Origin: Providencia rettgeri
GTDB taxonomy: Bacteria > Pseudomonadota > Gammaproteobacteria > Enterobacterales > Enterobacteriaceae
Reading direction: 5' to 3'
Assembly (NCBI RefSeq): GCF_013702265.1
Contig: NZ_CP059348.1
Span: forward strand, 2,728,001 to 2,792,000
DNA: 64,000 nt
Both the position numbers and the translations under genes were made by a program. Below are positions 27,299 through 36,600 of this stretch, piece after piece. Under the pieces are notes generated by a model. That model did not search any database. It had not been told where the DNA came from and saw only the letters and a program-made list of their open reading frames with translations. The stretch's first letter is position 1. Every line of letters begins with the position of its first letter.

Positions 27299-27916
27299 TT
27301 AATTATACTGTACTTCATAAGTGGCATAACTTGCCATTAAACCTGTTGTCACCGTTTTAGGGGATCCTGTTGTATACCCGATATAATATTGAAATATAGC
27401 ATCCTTATTATCGGAAACTTTAGGAATGATTTTAAGCTGAGCAGGATCAGCAGGCACAATCTTATTATCTGCATCTAACGTTGTATTATTATTAATCGAT
27501 AGTGCAAAATTAATATTTTGAGCTCCATCTGCTAACATATTTTTTAGCAACCCTGATGTTTCAAAATTAGTTTTAGGTACCAAGTAACCATTTGACCACG
27601 CTACACTAATTTTATTTAAATCAGCGTCAACGACTTCACCATTATGACTAATCGATTGGCACTGTGATAGTTTAATGGTAAACATTTTAGGCTTCATATA
27701 AGCCCCGCCTTCACTATTATGAATTTCAAATAATGAAATGGGAGCTAGATAAATATTCGCATCACTACCTTGATCGTTAACTGAAATCTCACAAGAAATA
27801 TCAACGACTTTCCCTGCGAAATTGACCAGACCTTCATCATAATTTGCTTCCAACGCAGCGGTAGCATTTGCACAGCTCAACACAAACAGGAGCATTATCA
27901 GTAACCAGTTTTTCAT
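27299..27916 (-). CDS. mrkF: MrkF-like fimbrial subunit
   Basis: Minor pilin of the type 3 (Mrk) chaperone-usher fimbria, thought to anchor or stabilise the fibre. Seen: 205 aa from the ATG at 27916 (AGGGGA upstream; 13 bp after mrkD); signal peptide ending CANATA; the pilin fold with VNFAGKVVDISCEISVNDQG, a disulfide pair (ISCEI, SQCQS) and the C-terminal beta-zipper YYIGYTTGSPKTVTTGL ... YATYEVQYN. It strongly resembles the major subunit MrkA in the same operon, as MrkF does in Klebsiella. Confidence 0.85.
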   Translation of the reverse strand: MKNWLLIMLLFVLSCANATAALEANYDEGLVNFAGKVVDISCEISVNDQGSDANIYLAPISLFEIHNSEGGAYMKPKMFTIKLSQCQSISHNGEVVDADLNKISVAWSNGYLVPKTNFETSGLLKNMLADGAQNINFALSINNNTTLDADNKIVPADPAQLKIIPKVSDNKDAIFQYYIGYTTGSPKTVTTGLMASYATYEVQYN

Positions 27917-27929
27917 TAGGTATCCCCTG

Positions 27930-28937
27930 TTAGTCATAAGTAATATTGAATAACATTTTAGCTTCAACTTCACCGGCAGAAATTTTTGAGCCAAACTGAT
28001 AATAACGAGCGATATAATTCATACGAATTTCTTTATCTTGCGCGCTAGTTAACTCACCGACCTTATAAATTTTGCCCCATTCTAACTCTTTGTTCTTATC
28101 CGTTAGTACTTGAACACCAATCCCCTGAGCCATAGAATTTTTTGCCGCATTATCTAATACACCTTTATTTATTGGGGTATTAGGTGCTTTTGTTCCACCA
28201 AAGGTCATATTCACGGCAATAGAATCAGGGGAAATGCTGATCCCACCATTGCAAAGTAAATTAATTGGGAATTGTTTTTCACCAGTCGTTGTTCCTACAC
28301 CTCTAAACTCTGTACGGTTCACCGGCGGTAAGATCACATCTTGATTTTTACCTGTGGTAATTTTACAAGAGGGTGACACGATGGTAATAGCATCCGCTGA
28401 TAAATAGGTAATGATTGCAGGCTCAACCGTTTTAGGGTTATACCCATAACGGGTGTACTCCCCTTGAGTTATGCGCCCTGAGCCCGTATTTTCTGCCGTT
28501 TTGATAATTTCTAAACTAAAGGTTGAACCTGCTAAATATACGTTTAGTTGGTCCTGACTATTTCCTTTAACTTTAAATTTATCAGGATAGGTCATTGATA
28601 CTGCTCCCATCCTTTTAAAACGTAATCCAATACCAGGAACGTTAGTGTTATAAACTTTATCAGCCCCTTCCGTTACTCCTGATGCCGTCACTACCGCATC
28701 AAGAAGAGTTCCGCCATAACATTTAGCCCAATATTTACCCGTTTCTTCCATTGACCAAGTTTTTGATTGGATCACGCTACCAACATCTAAATCCGGAGAA
28801 ACAACTACACGACCAAACTGCATGTCAATACGCTCTGCAGCAACACTCATGTTTCTTGTACAGGTTGCATATGCAGGTATACTTGATAGCACTGCCGCCA
28901 GCGCTATCCCATTACGTAAAATCACATTTATCGACAT
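27930..28937 (-). CDS. mrkD: MrkD-like fimbrial tip adhesin
   Basis: Two-domain tip adhesin, 335 aa. Signal peptide to about residue 24 (AVLSSIPAYA), an N-terminal receptor-binding domain (about 25-185) and a C-terminal pilin domain (about 190-335, starting SPSCKITTGKNQDVILPPV and ending MLFNITYD) lacking the donor strand. In Klebsiella the MrkD lectin domain binds collagen. The binding domain is the part most likely to differ between species, so ligand specificity is unknown. Overlaps the mrkC stop by 10 bp. Confidence 0.82.
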   Translation of the reverse strand: MSINVILRNGIALAAVLSSIPAYATCTRNMSVAAERIDMQFGRVVVSPDLDVGSVIQSKTWSMEETGKYWAKCYGGTLLDAVVTASGVTEGADKVYNTNVPGIGLRFKRMGAVSMTYPDKFKVKGNSQDQLNVYLAGSTFSLEIIKTAENTGSGRITQGEYTRYGYNPKTVEPAIITYLSADAITIVSPSCKITTGKNQDVILPPVNRTEFRGVGTTTGEKQFPINLLCNGGISISPDSIAVNMTFGGTKAPNTPINKGVLDNAAKNSMAQGIGVQVLTDKNKELEWGKIYKVGELTSAQDKEIRMNYIARYYQFGSKISAGEVEAKMLFNITYD

Positions 28938-31411
28938 ATACTATCCTTACTGGTTCCGGCTTCCAGAGAAAATACGCACTGACCGTTATCCCATTTCACA
29001 TAAGCATTTTTTGCTTCTTCATTACTAATAAATACTGTACCGCCTTGTCCAACTACACCAATTGATTCGCCTTGCTGGTTAGTCACTTCAGCGCCGAATG
29101 GCATTGGTTTTTTATCGAGACGTACAACATTAAAGGTACGATTGCGCTCAACTTTTGTGCCAAATTTTACTTTAACAATACTGCCTTCATATGGAACCAC
29201 TTGTTCGGAGGTATTATTAAACACAATATCTTCAGGGCTCCCTTTAGGGTCAATTTCAATATTGTTGATGCGATAAGGTCTAACATAAGGTGCTAAAGCA
29301 TAACCCCCCTTATTCACCCGCACACCCGGCGCACTTGTAATTGATGCCCCTTCAGCCCCTTCGGCTTCAATCAAAGCCATCGTCGCAGACGTATTTGGTG
29401 TAAGAACCACACCGCCCGAATGTATAACGACAGAGCCGTTAGCGCCTAAGCCATATTGCCTATAACCTTCGCCTTGGCTGTAGTTAGCATTGGTATTAAC
29501 ATACGGTGAACGATAACCAGTGTTCATTGCAACACTATACTCACCACCATTTGCTGCCGCAGTGTTGAGCCCGTAAGTCCAGTTATTTTCGTCATCAAAT
29601 GCACCATTAACCCCAAGCTGAGTAGAGCCAAATTTTTCGTTATTAAACGTTGTATTTGATGTTAGTGTCGTGCTTCGGCTATCGCCATAATAAAGGGGAA
29701 GATTAATATTTAAGCTAATACGGTCATCTTTCTTTCCATTATTATTGTCCGAATAAACACGCATAAAGTTAATAGAATAAGAAACTCGTTGAAATTGATT
29801 GTTGTAGCTAAATTGATATTGCTTTTCCGTTCCTGAACGTTCCCAATAACTAGAGATACGCCCAGTAAAATAAAGTCCCCCAAACCCTTCAGGCAGATTT
29901 TGGTTTACCGTATAGCTAAAACCATTCTTTTCGCGCCATCTGTTATTTGCAATACCACGTTTATCATAATCAATTGCATATAATGCATCGTTTACGTTGA
30001 AGTAATCTTTCGTTGAATAACGATATGCAGCTAGCGAGATATTCGTATCTGTTTCAGTAATTAAACGGTTAAACGTTACTCGATAACTTTGACCATTATC
30101 GGTACGGTCTTTCAATGCTGTTCGTGATTGTGTAACGTCAACTGCAACAGCACCAATACCCGTATTTACACCCGTCCCAATTAAATAGGCTTGATAATCA
30201 TCAAACGCAGTCACTCCACCATAGAGTGAAAAGGTATTATTTAAGCCATGTTGAATTGCTCCCTGCACAATATACGGGCGATTATGCAAACCATCAGTAT
30301 CTGATTTCCCCGCAGCGACTTGGTAACGAGTAAACCCTGGGCGTAACAGTTGTGCTAACGATGAATAAGGCACGCTAAAGCTACTTTCACTACCATCTGC
30401 TTCTTTCACCGTAACATTTAAATCATTACCGTAACCCGATGGATAAACATCGTTCAATACAAACGGTCCGGGTGGTACTGAGGTTTGATAAATAATGGAA
30501 CCGTTCTGACTAACAGTCACCAATGCATTACTTTGTGCGACACCACGAATTTCGGGTGCATATGATGTCATTCCATCTGGATACATGCTGTCATCAGTAG
30601 CAATTCTTGCCCCGCGTAACCCAATACTGTCAAAAAGATCACCATCCGTATAAAACTGGCCGGCAGTCACTTTTGATTTGATATCAGCAATCGGCTTTTG
30701 CAGATAGGTTTGGTTACTGTTCCAACTCGTACTTCCTGAACGCTGCCAACTTAAATTACCAATATGTTTTAGTAACCAGCCATCAACTGATAAACCTGCA
30801 TTAAGTCCTAAATAAGCACTGGCATCATTTTGACCTTGAGAACCGCTAGTATGGCTATCATAATAATTGGCCATATACGCTAAATTTAACGCAGGAATAC
30901 CTTTTTCCCAAAATTGCGGAGCGACATAACCACGTGATAAACGCTGCTCGTAAATTTGTGGAACTGAAATATCTAGACGTAGGTTCGAAGAACTGAAAGT
31001 ATCGTTTACGTCCTTCATTGCATTCCACTCATTCAACGGGGAACAAGTAGACTCTTGCGCATTTAATTGCGGATTTAATTTTTCTGAATTAACGCCAAAA
31101 TTACTCAACATAGCGGGTGTATAACAGACACCTAATTTGCCATCTTTTTGTTGAACAACATTTAAATCATAGCGACCTTTCCAATTACCGTTAGTATATA
31201 CATCAACAGAGTACTTACCTTCACTGATTGCAGTCGTGTTGAAGCGTTCTAAATCAACATTATCTTTGCTGCCTACTATGAACCCACTATTAAATTCGTA
31301 GGTTGTGCTTTCAGCACTCCATGCATAAAATGTTGGCATCATACATACGGTGACGAAGCAGGTCACAGAGAGTGTATTGCTATATTTATTTATTAACTCT
31401 CGCTGTTTCAT
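28928..31411 (-). CDS. mrkC: MrkC-like outer-membrane usher
   Basis: 827 aa outer-membrane usher (FimD/PapC family). Signal peptide near residues 1-30; N-terminal chaperone-binding domain beginning YEFNSGFIVGSKDNVDLERF; a 24-strand barrel with the plug domain (about 230-330, AQSNALVTVSQNGSIIYQTS); conserved PPGPFVLNDVYPSGYGNDLN; and two C-terminal domains (about 660-827) ending in CVFSLEAG. Exports and assembles the MrkA/D/F subunits. No frame problems. Confidence 0.92.
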   Translation of the reverse strand: MKQRELINKYSNTLSVTCFVTVCMMPTFYAWSAESTTYEFNSGFIVGSKDNVDLERFNTTAISEGKYSVDVYTNGNWKGRYDLNVVQQKDGKLGVCYTPAMLSNFGVNSEKLNPQLNAQESTCSPLNEWNAMKDVNDTFSSSNLRLDISVPQIYEQRLSRGYVAPQFWEKGIPALNLAYMANYYDSHTSGSQGQNDASAYLGLNAGLSVDGWLLKHIGNLSWQRSGSTSWNSNQTYLQKPIADIKSKVTAGQFYTDGDLFDSIGLRGARIATDDSMYPDGMTSYAPEIRGVAQSNALVTVSQNGSIIYQTSVPPGPFVLNDVYPSGYGNDLNVTVKEADGSESSFSVPYSSLAQLLRPGFTRYQVAAGKSDTDGLHNRPYIVQGAIQHGLNNTFSLYGGVTAFDDYQAYLIGTGVNTGIGAVAVDVTQSRTALKDRTDNGQSYRVTFNRLITETDTNISLAAYRYSTKDYFNVNDALYAIDYDKRGIANNRWREKNGFSYTVNQNLPEGFGGLYFTGRISSYWERSGTEKQYQFSYNNQFQRVSYSINFMRVYSDNNNGKKDDRISLNINLPLYYGDSRSTTLTSNTTFNNEKFGSTQLGVNGAFDDENNWTYGLNTAAANGGEYSVAMNTGYRSPYVNTNANYSQGEGYRQYGLGANGSVVIHSGGVVLTPNTSATMALIEAEGAEGASITSAPGVRVNKGGYALAPYVRPYRINNIEIDPKGSPEDIVFNNTSEQVVPYEGSIVKVKFGTKVERNRTFNVVRLDKKPMPFGAEVTNQQGESIGVVGQGGTVFISNEEAKNAYVKWDNGQCVFSLEAGTSKDSICR

Positions 31412-31421
31412 TTTTTCTATC

Positions 31422-32123
31422 CTATTTAGCAGTCGTTTTTACTGCTATATCCGCACCGTAATCATTGATATTGTTCAAAACAACACTTTCACCTGCTCTA
31501 ATTGCTTTTTTCAATACCACTGAAGTTTGACTTTTAGGTGCTAACATTACCGCCTTATCCGTTAATCCATTTTTGCCATCGGTTGAAATTTTTGTAATGG
31601 TAATAAAAAATGGCGTAGGATTATTAATAATCAGATTATTGCCATTAGCATTCACAACTAATTGTTCTGGTGCTAATTCACGACTACCTAACCCAACAGG
31701 GCGATAGATAAATTTAAATCGAGAACGAATTGCTAGCTGTAAGAAGTTTTGATCTTCCTTTCCTGCTGTTTTTACTGTTGGTGGAATATCTAAGATATTC
31801 AGCCACCATAAACTTTCCTTATCTTGTGGGATCCCATTTTTATCCATCAATTTAATGCGTAGTGTTTGACCACCTTTTGCATCCAGACGGGATATTGGAG
31901 GTGTAATTTGAAATGGTGTTTTTATTGTATCTGGAGTTTCCGATGCATCACCGGTATCTAACCATGCTTGTGCGACCGCTGGCCTATCTGCCGTATTATT
32001 TAATTGCACGGTAATTTCTTTTTCATTTCCAGGATAAATAAATCGCGTGCCGTTAACAATAATATTATTCGCTAACGAAGATGCACTGAAAACGAAGCAG
32101 AAGAATAAAACAATTGCTTTCAT
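31422..32123 (-). CDS. mrkB: MrkB-like periplasmic fimbrial chaperone
   Basis: 233 aa PapD-like chaperone, two immunoglobulin folds. Signal peptide MKAIVLFFCFVFSASSLA; N-terminal domain with NGTRFIYPGNEKEITVQLNN and the conserved ESLWWLNILDIPP; RFKFIYRPVGL carries the C-terminal-anchoring basic residues. GAGG precedes the start. Delivers subunits to MrkC by donor-strand complementation. Ten bp separate it from mrkC; it follows mrkA after a hairpin. Confidence 0.92.
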   Translation of the reverse strand: MKAIVLFFCFVFSASSLANNIIVNGTRFIYPGNEKEITVQLNNTADRPAVAQAWLDTGDASETPDTIKTPFQITPPISRLDAKGGQTLRIKLMDKNGIPQDKESLWWLNILDIPPTVKTAGKEDQNFLQLAIRSRFKFIYRPVGLGSRELAPEQLVVNANGNNLIINNPTPFFITITKISTDGKNGLTDKAVMLAPKSQTSVVLKKAIRAGESVVLNNINDYGADIAVKTTAK

Positions 32124-32139
32124 TTGAACCTCTAAATAA

Positions 32140-32163
32140 AAGCGGCAGTAATCACTACCGCTT
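32140..32163 (-). terminator. hairpin between mrkA and mrkB (partial terminator)
   Basis: On the minus strand AAGCGGTAGT GATT ACTGCCGCTT followed by TTATTTA; 9 of 10 pairs. It lies in the 71-bp gap after mrkA. Such intercistronic hairpins let the major pilin be made in excess over chaperone and usher. Confidence 0.7.
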
Positions 32164-32194
32164 AGATAAATATTACTTTTGAAATAAATAAATA

Positions 32195-32788
32195 TTATTC
32201 GTAAGTAATTTCGTAAGTTGCATAACTTTCTACGATACCAGTTGTAACATCTTTAGGCGTTGAAGTTGCATATCCTACGAAATAAGTGAAACGGCTACCG
32301 TCAGTAATTTCAGTTATTGTTGCTTTAGGTTGCTTTGCACTATTAGGATCGATTTTATTTTCTAACTTAGAGCTAGCATCTGTTGCTAAAACTAATTGTA
32401 TATTTTCAGCTCCGTCCGCAGCACCAGTAACAGTGTTAGCTAAATAACCAGCATTAATACCTGAAGCACCATTTAATACGTTACCACCAGTCCAGTTAAC
32501 GTTTAAAACCGTATTATCGTTAACACCTTGACATTGTGTTACATCAATAACAAATGGTTTTGCTTTTAAATAAGTATTTGCACCTGCTTCTTGAACTTCT
32601 TTTACTGAAACTGGCGCCAAATAAACTTTAGCATCACTACCTTGACCATCAACTGAAACAGTACAAGAAACGTCTGTCACTTTACCATAAAAATTAACTT
32701 GACCACCGCCTGCATTTTCAGTTGCAGCGTAAGCAGATGATGCACCAATAATTGCAGTAGCAACTGCTGTCAATAATACTTTTTTCAT
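32195..32788 (-). CDS. mrkA: MrkA-like major fimbrial subunit
   Basis: Structural pilin of the type 3 fimbria. 197 aa from the ATG at 32788 (AGGA eight bases upstream; a start two codons earlier is too close). Signal peptide [21 protein letters not shown]. The mature part follows Klebsiella MrkA closely: [65 protein letters not shown], and [20 protein letters not shown] ending YATYEITYE. Cys pair DVSCTV/VTQCQG. First gene of the mrkABCDF operon; a long AT-rich region lies upstream. Confidence 0.9.
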   Translation of the reverse strand: MKKVLLTAVATAIIGASSAYAATENAGGGQVNFYGKVTDVSCTVSVDGQGSDAKVYLAPVSVKEVQEAGANTYLKAKPFVIDVTQCQGVNDNTVLNVNWTGGNVLNGASGINAGYLANTVTGAADGAENIQLVLATDASSKLENKIDPNSAKQPKATITEITDGSRFTYFVGYATSTPKDVTTGIVESYATYEITYE

Positions 32789-33862
32789 TATCATTTCCTA
32801 GTATGAAGGTTTTATTATTACATTTTAAAGAACTTATTTAGTATCACACTATTATTTAATAAATAATTAACACAGGGAACCGACCATATATTAAATATGG
32901 TTATACACAAATCATTCGATATAATTTAATACCTGGTAATAGTTTAATTAATAATATTGCTTTATCTCAATGAGTCCATTTTTGAATTAATAATCATAAC
33001 TTGATCTATATGATTTCGAACAGAGAGTACATCAAAACTTAAATTAAATTAAATCGTTTTTTTCTCAGATACTAAGCTTTTTGATAGCTAAAAACTATCA
33101 AAAGCTTAGTTTATACAATATTACTGATTAGTTAAATTCACCAAATTACACGAATCGCGACAATACATTAAATTAATAATTTAATATCTGCATCAAGGAA
33201 AGGATTAATATTTAAAAATAAACTTAATTTGATATATTATAAAAAGCAAACCCACCAATATAACTCCAAATAAGAGCATCAAAATATTACATAGATACAC
33301 TAAATTTATATATTCACCATAAATACCAGTCTAATTCGTACAGTAACGAATCAATTAAAATAAATTTATTTTATAATTTTGCCAACTCAAGATTAGTGAT
33401 GTTTATCAATTCATTTATTATATAATGTATACACATCACATTTTGACTCATGACGCGCAAAAGGAGTATTCTTGTGCTTGTAGATGCAAAAACAATGATT
33501 ACAGATAAAATAACCATTTTAAATGCTACAATTGGAATTTAACCTTAATCACACCCAACTAAATAGCAGAATTATTTACTTTAAAAATACATCATTTCAA
33601 AAATTATTTTTAATCCGCAATTTTATCTCTTGCTATGCGTAAAAATACTTTATTTAAAATAATCATTTTCTACTCTTTTTGTTAGTAAATTTTATCAATT
33701 AATTTAACTAGCCTTCAGTTTTACTTGATTGGATTTTATTTATTCAAATTAATTTGAAAGTGTAACTATTTGATTACTAATATTAAAAAATAATTTAATT
33801 CTAGAGTATGAGCAACTAACTGTAATACGCCAGACGACCTTAAGAATACTCCTAAAACTCAC
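32789..33862. other. AT-rich region upstream of the mrk operon
   Basis: About 1.1 kb of very AT-rich DNA (visibly well over 70% A+T), as expected of horizontally acquired, H-NS-bound regulatory DNA. It presumably holds the mrkA promoter. At 33071-33112 an inverted repeat (ACTAAGCTTTTTGATAG ... CTATCAAAAGCTTAGT) forms a long hairpin. A 22-codon GTG frame with AAGGAG upstream (33474-33542) is the only hint of coding and is not convincing. Confidence 0.5.
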
Positions 33863-33934
33863 ATAATGAGCATAATGAGCATAATGAGCATAATGAGCAT
33901 AATGAGCATAATGAGCATAATGAGCATAATGAGC
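33863..33934. repeat. tandem repeat, eight copies of ATAATGAGC
   Basis: Eight uninterrupted identical 9-bp units plus a partial ninth (ATA). The unit length is a multiple of three, but no convincing gene spans it: one frame gives Met-Ser-Ile repeats for about 33 residues, another Asn-Glu-His repeats without a start codon. Confidence 0.92.
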
Positions 33935-34171
33935 ATAAACCGCGTATTATTTCACCAAACAAAATAGACATTCAAAAAAAGATTGAGCAGCATAAACAAA
34001 TTATAATCTATCTAAAAATGTAGTCGTTAATTGTCAAAATAGCCATATAAAATACATTTAATTTAGGCCATAACATAAAATACACGTCACATCTTGATCA
34101 TCCATAATCTCCCAAAATGAGAGCAAGGCCTCTTACCGTTTTATGTATAGTTTATTCTGTAACCAAACCTA

Positions 34172-34600
34172 TGATCTGCTTTAATCAAACAGGACACTTT
34201 AATAATGGAATATAATCCAATTATTGAGGTGTTAAATGAAAAAACGAACAAATAGGTTTTATACCGCATAGTTTAAGCAAGAGGCGGTCGCATTAGTCAC
34301 CGAGCAAGGTTATAGCTTGCCAAAAGCGGCAGATACTTTAGGGATCACCGATCAATTACTTTATAACTGGAAAGCAAAATTCGATGCTGAGCAATCTGGT
34401 AGCAGCATAAATTCTGATGAGAGAGCTGAGCTATTAAGACTTCGAAAGAAAAATAAAGAACTTAGGATGGAGAAAGAGATCTTAAAAAAAGCCAGCACTT
34501 TCCTACTAAAGAAAATCAAAAAGCTTTTTAAAACGATGAAGCAATTATTTTCACAGTTTCCCGTGCTGAAGCTCTGCAAGTTAATGAAATCAAAATGAGG
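34172..34600 (+). mobile_element. IS3-family remnant, copy 1 (orfA side)
   Basis: Starts TGATCTGCTTTAATC and matches the element at 48480 almost base for base to about 34588. orfA (34236-34598) has an in-frame TAG where copy 2 has GAG; beyond it, SLPKAADTLGITDQLLYNWK and a coiled coil (LLRLRKKNKELRMEKEILKK) are clear. orfB is missing apart from a few codons. IS256 is inserted at its right edge. Confidence 0.75.
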
Positions 34601-34608
34601 AAACGTTA

Positions 34609-35917
34609 GGGAGTATAAAATAAACCGTGTAAATGGCATTTTAGACTCAAACCCTAAGAGGATAATAAAATGCCTATCAGTAATGAACTCATTGACCAAT
34701 TACTCCAGGATTTCCACTCTCCCGAATATTTACTAGGTGAATCTGGTTTGCTTAAGCAACTCACGCAAAAACTCGCTGAGCGGGCTCTGGAAGCTGAAAT
34801 GGCAATGCACCTGGGGTACGCTAAACATGCCCCTTCCGGGAATAACTCCGGTAACTCCCGCAATGGCGTATCCACCAAAACAGTGCGCTCACAACAAGGC
34901 GAGTTGACGTTAAGTGTTCCCCGTGACCGCAACTGCACCTTCGAACCTCAATTAGTGGGTAAAGGACAGAGAACGTTAAAAGGGTTCGATAACCGTATTA
35001 TTTCCTTGTATGCAAGAGGGTTATCAACCCGTGATATTCAGGATCATTTCAATGAGGTCTATGGTGTTGGGGTCTCAGCGGCTTTCATTTCTCAGGTAAC
35101 TAACGCCGTCATGGATGAAGTTAAATGCTGGCAAATGCGGCCCTTGGATGCGTTATATCCGATTGTTTACCTTGACTGTATTGTTGTAAAAAACCAAGAC
35201 TCCGGGGTCGTCAGTAATAAATCCGTCTATCTGGCTCTGGGCATCAATCTTCAGGGTGAAAAAGAGCTTCTTGGGATGTGGATCGCCAAAAATGAAGGGG
35301 CTAAATTCTGGCTTTCAGTGATGACTGAACTGAAAAACCGGGGATTACAGGATATTTTCATTGCCTGCTGTGATGGTCTGAAGGGATTTCCCGAGGCAAT
35401 TGAAGCGATTTACCCCCAAACCCAAGTACAGTTGTGCATTGTTCACCAGGTCCGTCATTCCCTGCGCTATGTGGGCTGGAAAGAACGTAAAGCGGTCGCT
35501 GCTGATCTCCGGGCTATTTACAACGCAGTTAATCTGGAAGCCGCAGAAGAGGCTCTGGAGGCTTTTGCCAGCGGATGGGATGACCGATATCCCACTATCA
35601 GCCAGTCCTGGAGGAATAACTGGTCAAGATTGATTGTGATTTTTGATTTTCCCCCGGAGATCCGCAAAGCCATCTATACCACGAATGCCATCGAATCGTT
35701 AAACGCATCCCTGCGTAAGGTGACCAAGACACGGCGGGTGTTCCCGACCGATGAATCGGTGTTCAAACTCCTGTATCTGGCACTGTATAATATCTCGGCA
35801 AAATGAACCATGCCAATCCGAAATTGGAAGCCTGCGATGACACAGTTTACGCTCATGTATGGCGATCGGATTACTCATTAACCATGAAGCCATTTACACA
35901 AAAAACTTTACAGTCCC
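34609..35917 (+). mobile_element. IS256-family insertion sequence
   Basis: 1309 bp. Terminal inverted repeats: left GGGAGTATAAAATAAACC and right, read inward, GGGACTGTAAAGTTTTTTG, both followed by TGTAAATGGC. An exact 8-bp target duplication AAACGTTA flanks it (34601-34608 and 35918-35925), so this copy arrived by transposition and has not been rearranged. Confidence 0.92.
34670..35806 (+). CDS. IS256-family (mutator) transposase, premature stop near the C terminus
   Basis: 378 aa. N-terminal LLKQLTQKLAERALEAEMAM and HLGY region; DDE residues in YPIVYLDCIVVK (Asp), CCDGLKGFPEAI (Asp) and the later YTTNAIESLNASLRK (Glu). After LALYNISAK a TGA stands where the family normally has Trp; the frame continues MPIRNWKPAMTQFTLMYGD to a TAA at about 35880. 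So a TGG to TGA change removes about the last 25 residues; the DDE core is intact but activity is doubtful. Confidence 0.88.
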   Translation: MPISNELIDQLLQDFHSPEYLLGESGLLKQLTQKLAERALEAEMAMHLGYAKHAPSGNNSGNSRNGVSTKTVRSQQGELTLSVPRDRNCTFEPQLVGKGQRTLKGFDNRIISLYARGLSTRDIQDHFNEVYGVGVSAAFISQVTNAVMDEVKCWQMRPLDALYPIVYLDCIVVKNQDSGVVSNKSVYLALGINLQGEKELLGMWIAKNEGAKFWLSVMTELKNRGLQDIFIACCDGLKGFPEAIEAIYPQTQVQLCIVHQVRHSLRYVGWKERKAVAADLRAIYNAVNLEAAEEALEAFASGWDDRYPTISQSWRNNWSRLIVIFDFPPEIRKAIYTTNAIESLNASLRKVTKTRRVFPTDESVFKLLYLALYNISAK

Positions 35918-35925
35918 AAACGTTA

Positions 35926-36600
35926 AATTACCAGCTGAATCCTTAAAGGAGGCAAAATTAAACTACCATTGACAACCTCTTCAATAACATCACTTTTTAA
36001 CACTCCAAACCAGATTATCAATATTTAATTTTAATATGATTACCATGTTAAATATCGTTTACCTTTCATTGATATTTTGTTCTTTATAGTAATTTTTAGT
36101 TCATTGTCATTCCTAGTCGTCGCCCCAAATAGCATGTAAGATTTCGCCCAGTTCAACTCCCGTCTGGGCATTTTTTTATCTCATATATTGACTTAATGCA
36201 GTTAATAACTACTAAAACCATATCCACACCATCATTTGAAATATTTCATTTCTTTTTATTACATATTGAAACTTATAAATCTATTATTCTGGATAGGTCG
36301 GTAATGACGGCAGTAAGAAGAATGATAATGAAAGTTCTATATTACTACTCGCTAGCCCACTCTCCCTATCGATATATGGGCTATTTTTTTACCCTTCTTA
36401 CTTCAATTTTTCGTATTGCTTACTTAGCAACCGAAAAACGTTATCAAATTTGGCACAAATATAATGCCTCCAACTAATGAGAATAAAATCAGCATAATAA
36501 CTCGAAATAATTAATATTGTTGTTACTGGCAGTGTAAAAATGCTCCCCAGTACAGATGCTTTTAGCTTTTCCTTTTGTCGATAACGTCCTCACCTGATAT
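35926..36600. other. non-coding region with a terminator-like hairpin
   Basis: AT-rich, no convincing gene. At 36148-36171 GCCCAG ... CTGGGC followed by ATTTTTTT is a rho-independent terminator; its loop contains GTTCAACTCCCG, a 12-base match to the ssrA T-arm. A 93-codon frame at 36196-36477 lacks a ribosome binding site and known features. Confidence 0.45.

Noticed and set aside
33474-33542. 22-codon GTG frame with AAGGAG upstream
   Set aside because: The peptide (MLVDAKTMITDKITILNATI) is neither hydrophobic nor like a known leader; kept only as a note in the region description.
33863-33934. Possible CRISPR array in the repeated region
   Set aside because: The 9-bp units are directly adjacent with no spacers, and no cas genes are present.
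36196-36477. 93-codon frame in the AT-rich gap
   Set aside because: No ribosome binding site at any start, no domain, composition typical of random AT-rich DNA.
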